From NCBI GenBank assembly GCA_002724575.1, contig PBPC01000077.1:83189-147188 (forward strand): DNA of 64,000 bases. The letters run 5' to 3'. This document shows positions 61,687 through 64,000 of this stretch, piece after piece. Source of the stretch: Gemmatimonadota bacterium (lineage in GTDB: Bacteria; Gemmatimonadota; Gemmatimonadetes; Longimicrobiales; Gaopeijiaceae). Numbering within the stretch: the stretch's first letter is position 1; every line of letters begins with the position of its first letter. Both the position numbers and the translations under genes were made by a program. The notes beneath the pieces were generated by a model. The model was not told the origin of the DNA. It was given only the letters and a program-made list of their open reading frames with translations, and did not search any database.

Positions 61687-62541
61687 ATGGGAGCTCTCAA
61701 GTCTGTTTTCCGCCTGCTCGGTACCCCGTTCCGTCCGATAAGCTCGGTAATGGCAAGGTTCCTGAATACGCCTTTTAGGCAAGCGACTGCTGTTCTCTTG
61801 TTTTCCTATGTCCTAATCGAGGTCGGGATCCCGTTCATACCACCGCTGTTTGGTGTGGCCAGCGCTCCGGTACCGAACACGGTGGTTCTGGAGTACTTAG
61901 TTATTGCGATCGTTGGCATCCTGCTTTGGGTCAGTGATAACGAGCAGCGATGGTCAGAGTTTAAGCAGCCAATCCACGATGTTTTGGTTCAACCGGAACG
62001 ACGAATGGCTCGTGGGGCCCTCTTAGTTATAGTTCCTGGCTTCATCGCATTCCAAGCCTATACGAGTGCGCAGCCAGACATCTCGGCTCCACCAAGCTTC
62101 CGTGCAATTCATCCGGCTCCTCCCACAAGCATCACGTTTCAGGGTGAGCAGATGGTTCTTGATGGACTTGAGAATCCTCTGAGGTCGGCAGGCTCTCTTG
62201 AGGAACACTATGAGGTGGGCAAGAGCATCTACTACAAGAATTGCATGGCGTGTCACGGAGATGGGCTGCAGGGCCGCGGACATTACGCACAGGCGTTCAA
62301 CCCGGCACCCCTCAGTTTCCAGGATGCCGGGACGATTGCGATGCTTACGGAGAGCTTCGTCTTCTGGAGGATCGCCAAGGGTGGTCCCGGGTTGCCGAGT
62401 GAAGGAGCACCCTGGAATTCAGCAATGCCGGCGTGGGAGGATTTTCTCACGGCCGATGAAATTTGGTCTGTGATTATTTTCCTTTACGAACAGACAGGTC
62501 ATGATCCGCGCACGTGGGAATTGGAAGGGGAGGAGCACTGA
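61687..62541 (+). CDS. Membrane-bound monoheme cytochrome c
   Basis: The 284-residue protein starts three bases after the diheme cytochrome gene. Three hydrophobic segments (about 34-58, 61-80, 110-128) anchor it, and the periplasmic C-terminal domain has one heme site CMACH (186-190) with a methionine in WNSAMPAWEDF as likely distal ligand. The three-helix anchor plus class-I cytochrome c resembles membrane subunits of alternative complexes that tie cytochromes to oxidoreductases. Its stop overlaps the next start (TGATG). Confidence 0.9.
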   Translation: MGALKSVFRLLGTPFRPISSVMARFLNTPFRQATAVLLFSYVLIEVGIPFIPPLFGVASAPVPNTVVLEYLVIAIVGILLWVSDNEQRWSEFKQPIHDVLVQPERRMARGALLVIVPGFIAFQAYTSAQPDISAPPSFRAIHPAPPTSITFQGEQMVLDGLENPLRSAGSLEEHYEVGKSIYYKNCMACHGDGLQGRGHYAQAFNPAPLSFQDAGTIAMLTESFVFWRIAKGGPGLPSEGAPWNSAMPAWEDFLTADEIWSVIIFLYEQTGHDPRTWELEGEEH

Positions 62542-64000
62542 TGCTTCTACTTCAGAATGTCAGTCCTCACGGTTTGGACAAGAAACTTCGCTTCTCGACA
62601 CAACAAGTGTTGCTTGGGGCCTTGCTGCTTCTGGGAGCGAGCCTGCTGGCGATACCTGAAGATGTGATTGCCCAGGTAGATGGTAAGGCGGTATACGATC
62701 AGTGGTGTGCTGGATGCCATGGCGAGGATGGTGCTGGAGAAGGGCCTGCAGCCAATACGATGCTTCCTAGGCCGCGGGACTTCACGCTGGCCCTTTATCA
62801 GGTCAGGACCACGGCGTCCGGTGAGCTCCCAACCGATGAAGACATACTGAAGGTGATCAATGAAGGTATGCCGGGTACGGCAATGCCTGGTTGGGAAGAG
62901 GTACTGACGGAAGCGGAAATACTGGCTTTAGTTGACTACCTCAAGACATTCTCACGGTTCTTCCAGGGTGACCCACCTACCCCACTCGATTTCGGGAGAG
63001 CTACGAGTGGAGGTGAAGACGCTATTGCTCGGGGCGAGGAAGTATATCAAACGGTTGAGTGCTGGCGTTGCCATGGCCAACAAGGTCGGGGGGATGGGGA
63101 ATCTGCGCCGACACTTAATGACGACACAGGCTTCCCGATTTTTACGGCTGACCTTACTGAGAATTGGAGATTCAACGGCGGCGGTGAGGTAGAAGAGATC
63201 TACCGAGTCCTAAGAACGGGCCTAGATGGAACCCCCATGCCGACATTTTCGGACATTGTAGATGCAGGGGTAATCACTGACGAGGATCTATGGAGCCTCG
63301 CACACTACGTTCGTAGTCTTTCACCTGAGGAAGAACCCAGTGTAGAAGAGGTTGTCACCGCACGGCTTCTAACGGACACACCTCTTCCTCAGACGATCGA
63401 AGATGTCGTCTGGGAAGAAACCGAACGTTTCTATGTGCCGCTTTCTGGTCAAATCGTCGTCCAGCCTCGCTGGTTCAACCCAAGAGTAGATGCCGTATGG
63501 GTCCAGGCGGTACATGATGGTCAGGAGCTAGCGCTGCTTGTGAGTTGGGGTGATCCGTCTGAGAGCCCTGACACACTGTGGGCCGAATTCGGTAGCCAGG
63601 TGGTAGCTACGATGGGCTCCGAAGATCAAGGGGCCGCCACTAGCTCAGGTACTGCTGACCAACTTGTAGTGCAGTTTCCACAGGAATTATCCGAAGGACA
63701 GGAGCGACCTTATTTCTTGCAAGGCGATACCCGACGACCAGCCTACACCTGGACGTGGCAGAGCGACGTAGGGGGTGCCTTTGAGAGCATCGCTCGTGGG
63801 ATTGGTACAGCAGCAAGACAGCCAGATGCTGAGCAACATGTTCGTGCCACGGCACAGCATGCTGATGGGCAGTGGAAGGTTCTTTTTGTTAGACCCCTTG
63901 ATACTGGGGGTGCTGAAGATTTAGCTTTCACTGCTGGACAAGCAGTACCGATGGCGTTCCAAGCATGGGATGGTGACAATGGTGAAACTGGTAGCCAGGG
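62541..64000 (+). CDS. Diheme cytochrome c fused to ethylbenzene-dehydrogenase-gamma-like domain, 3' truncated
   Basis: ATG 62541 overlaps the previous stop, and the frame stays open to the window end (486 codons). A signal/anchor segment (about 22-44) precedes two cytochrome c domains with CAGCH (56-60) and CWRCH (174-178). From about residue 300 the sequence changes to a beta-rich domain (VWVQAVHDGQELALLVSWGD; AFQAWDGDNGE) like the heme-b-binding gamma subunit of ethylbenzene dehydrogenase, DMSO-reductase-family enzymes and nitrite oxidoreductase. It probably passes electrons between a periplasmic donor and the oxidase. No molybdoenzyme catalytic gene is seen inside the window; it may lie downstream. 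Confidence 0.88.
   Translation, partial: MLLLQNVSPHGLDKKLRFSTQQVLLGALLLLGASLLAIPEDVIAQVDGKAVYDQWCAGCHGEDGAGEGPAANTMLPRPRDFTLALYQVRTTASGELPTDEDILKVINEGMPGTAMPGWEEVLTEAEILALVDYLKTFSRFFQGDPPTPLDFGRATSGGEDAIARGEEVYQTVECWRCHGQQGRGDGESAPTLNDDTGFPIFTADLTENWRFNGGGEVEEIYRVLRTGLDGTPMPTFSDIVDAGVITDEDLWSLAHYVRSLSPEEEPSVEEVVTARLLTDTPLPQTIEDVVWEETERFYVPLSGQIVVQPRWFNPRVDAVWVQAVHDGQELALLVSWGDPSESPDTLWAEFGSQVVATMGSEDQGAATSSGTADQLVVQFPQELSEGQERPYFLQGDTRRPAYTWTWQSDVGGAFESIARGIGTAARQPDAEQHVRATAQHADGQWKVLFVRPLDTGGAEDLAFTAGQAVPMAFQAWDGDNGETGSQ

Noticed and set aside
59097..64000. Nitrite oxidoreductase locus
   Set aside because: Only an EB_dh/gamma-like fusion is seen; no alpha or beta molybdoenzyme subunit is inside the window, so nitrite oxidation cannot be claimed.

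Overview
The window is gene-dense bacterial chromosome from a diderm, aerobic, exported-hydrolase-rich heterotroph. No rRNA, tRNA, insertion sequence, prophage or CRISPR array is visible. The best lineage guess is Gemmatimonadota (probably an uncultured, perhaps marine, lineage). The reasons are an outer-membrane DUF5916/CBM9-like protein, several large exported M14, S9 and amidohydrolase enzymes, a LytM peptidase beside a bactofilin, and a CydA-like oxidase with c-type cytochromes. This is inference; Acidobacteriota or a neighbouring phylum cannot be excluded without marker-gene trees.

Layout. 1-1.8 kb: end of a LytM (M23) peptidase gene, a bactofilin and a Nif3-family protein. 1.9-6.8 kb: exported M14 peptidase, zinc-ribbon membrane protein, NAD-dependent epimerase and a LOG-family phosphoribohydrolase. 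6.8-7.8 kb (minus): an AlkB-like membrane di-iron hydroxylase. 8.0-18.1 kb: lipoyl synthase and the pyruvate dehydrogenase E1 alpha, E1 beta and E2 genes, then two exported hydrolases closed by a strong terminator, then E3 (lpdA). 18.2-23.7 kb: a long plant/cyanobacterial-type IspH, FxsA, a Tat-type amidase, an M42 aminopeptidase and a GAF/fRMsr-like protein. 23.7-28.6 kb: an MBL-fold hydrolase with an apparent CTG start, then glycolate oxidase glcDEF. 28.6-31.8 kb: M20 deacylase, GNAT acyltransferase and an N-succinylamino-acid racemase/OSBS-family enzyme, the gene set of the known D-to-L amino acid conversion route. 31.8-40.8 kb: an unrecognised protein, a YIP1-like protein, a fused TRAP permease with its TAXI binding protein, the DUF5916 protein, and a minus-strand pair of exported amidohydrolase and RidA.

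41.2-50.9 kb is a nearly complete heme operon in the order hemH, small membrane gene, hemA, hemC, hemD, hemB, chdC (hemQ), hemE, hemY, hemL. The ChdC gene implies the coproporphyrin-dependent route. The same-strand genes that follow encode small membrane and zinc-ribbon proteins, a ferredoxin with an altered cluster motif, a Mrp-like ATPase lacking its CxxC, a zinc-ribbon/PCP_red protein and an ABC transporter, ending at a perfect 14-bp hairpin.

55.5-64.0 kb is the most unusual region. A double USP/double PCP_red protein overlaps a radical SAM/SPASM protein that also ends in PCP_red. Next come a CydA-like membrane oxidase without CydB, a diheme cytochrome c, a membrane-anchored monoheme cytochrome c, and a diheme cytochrome c fused to an ethylbenzene-dehydrogenase-gamma-like domain that runs off the window. 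Four copies of a domain normally found in the protochlorophyllide reductase B subunit occur here without chlorophyll genes. They sit between heme synthesis and an unorthodox terminal oxidase, which suggests a tetrapyrrole-handling or oxidase-maturation module not obviously described.
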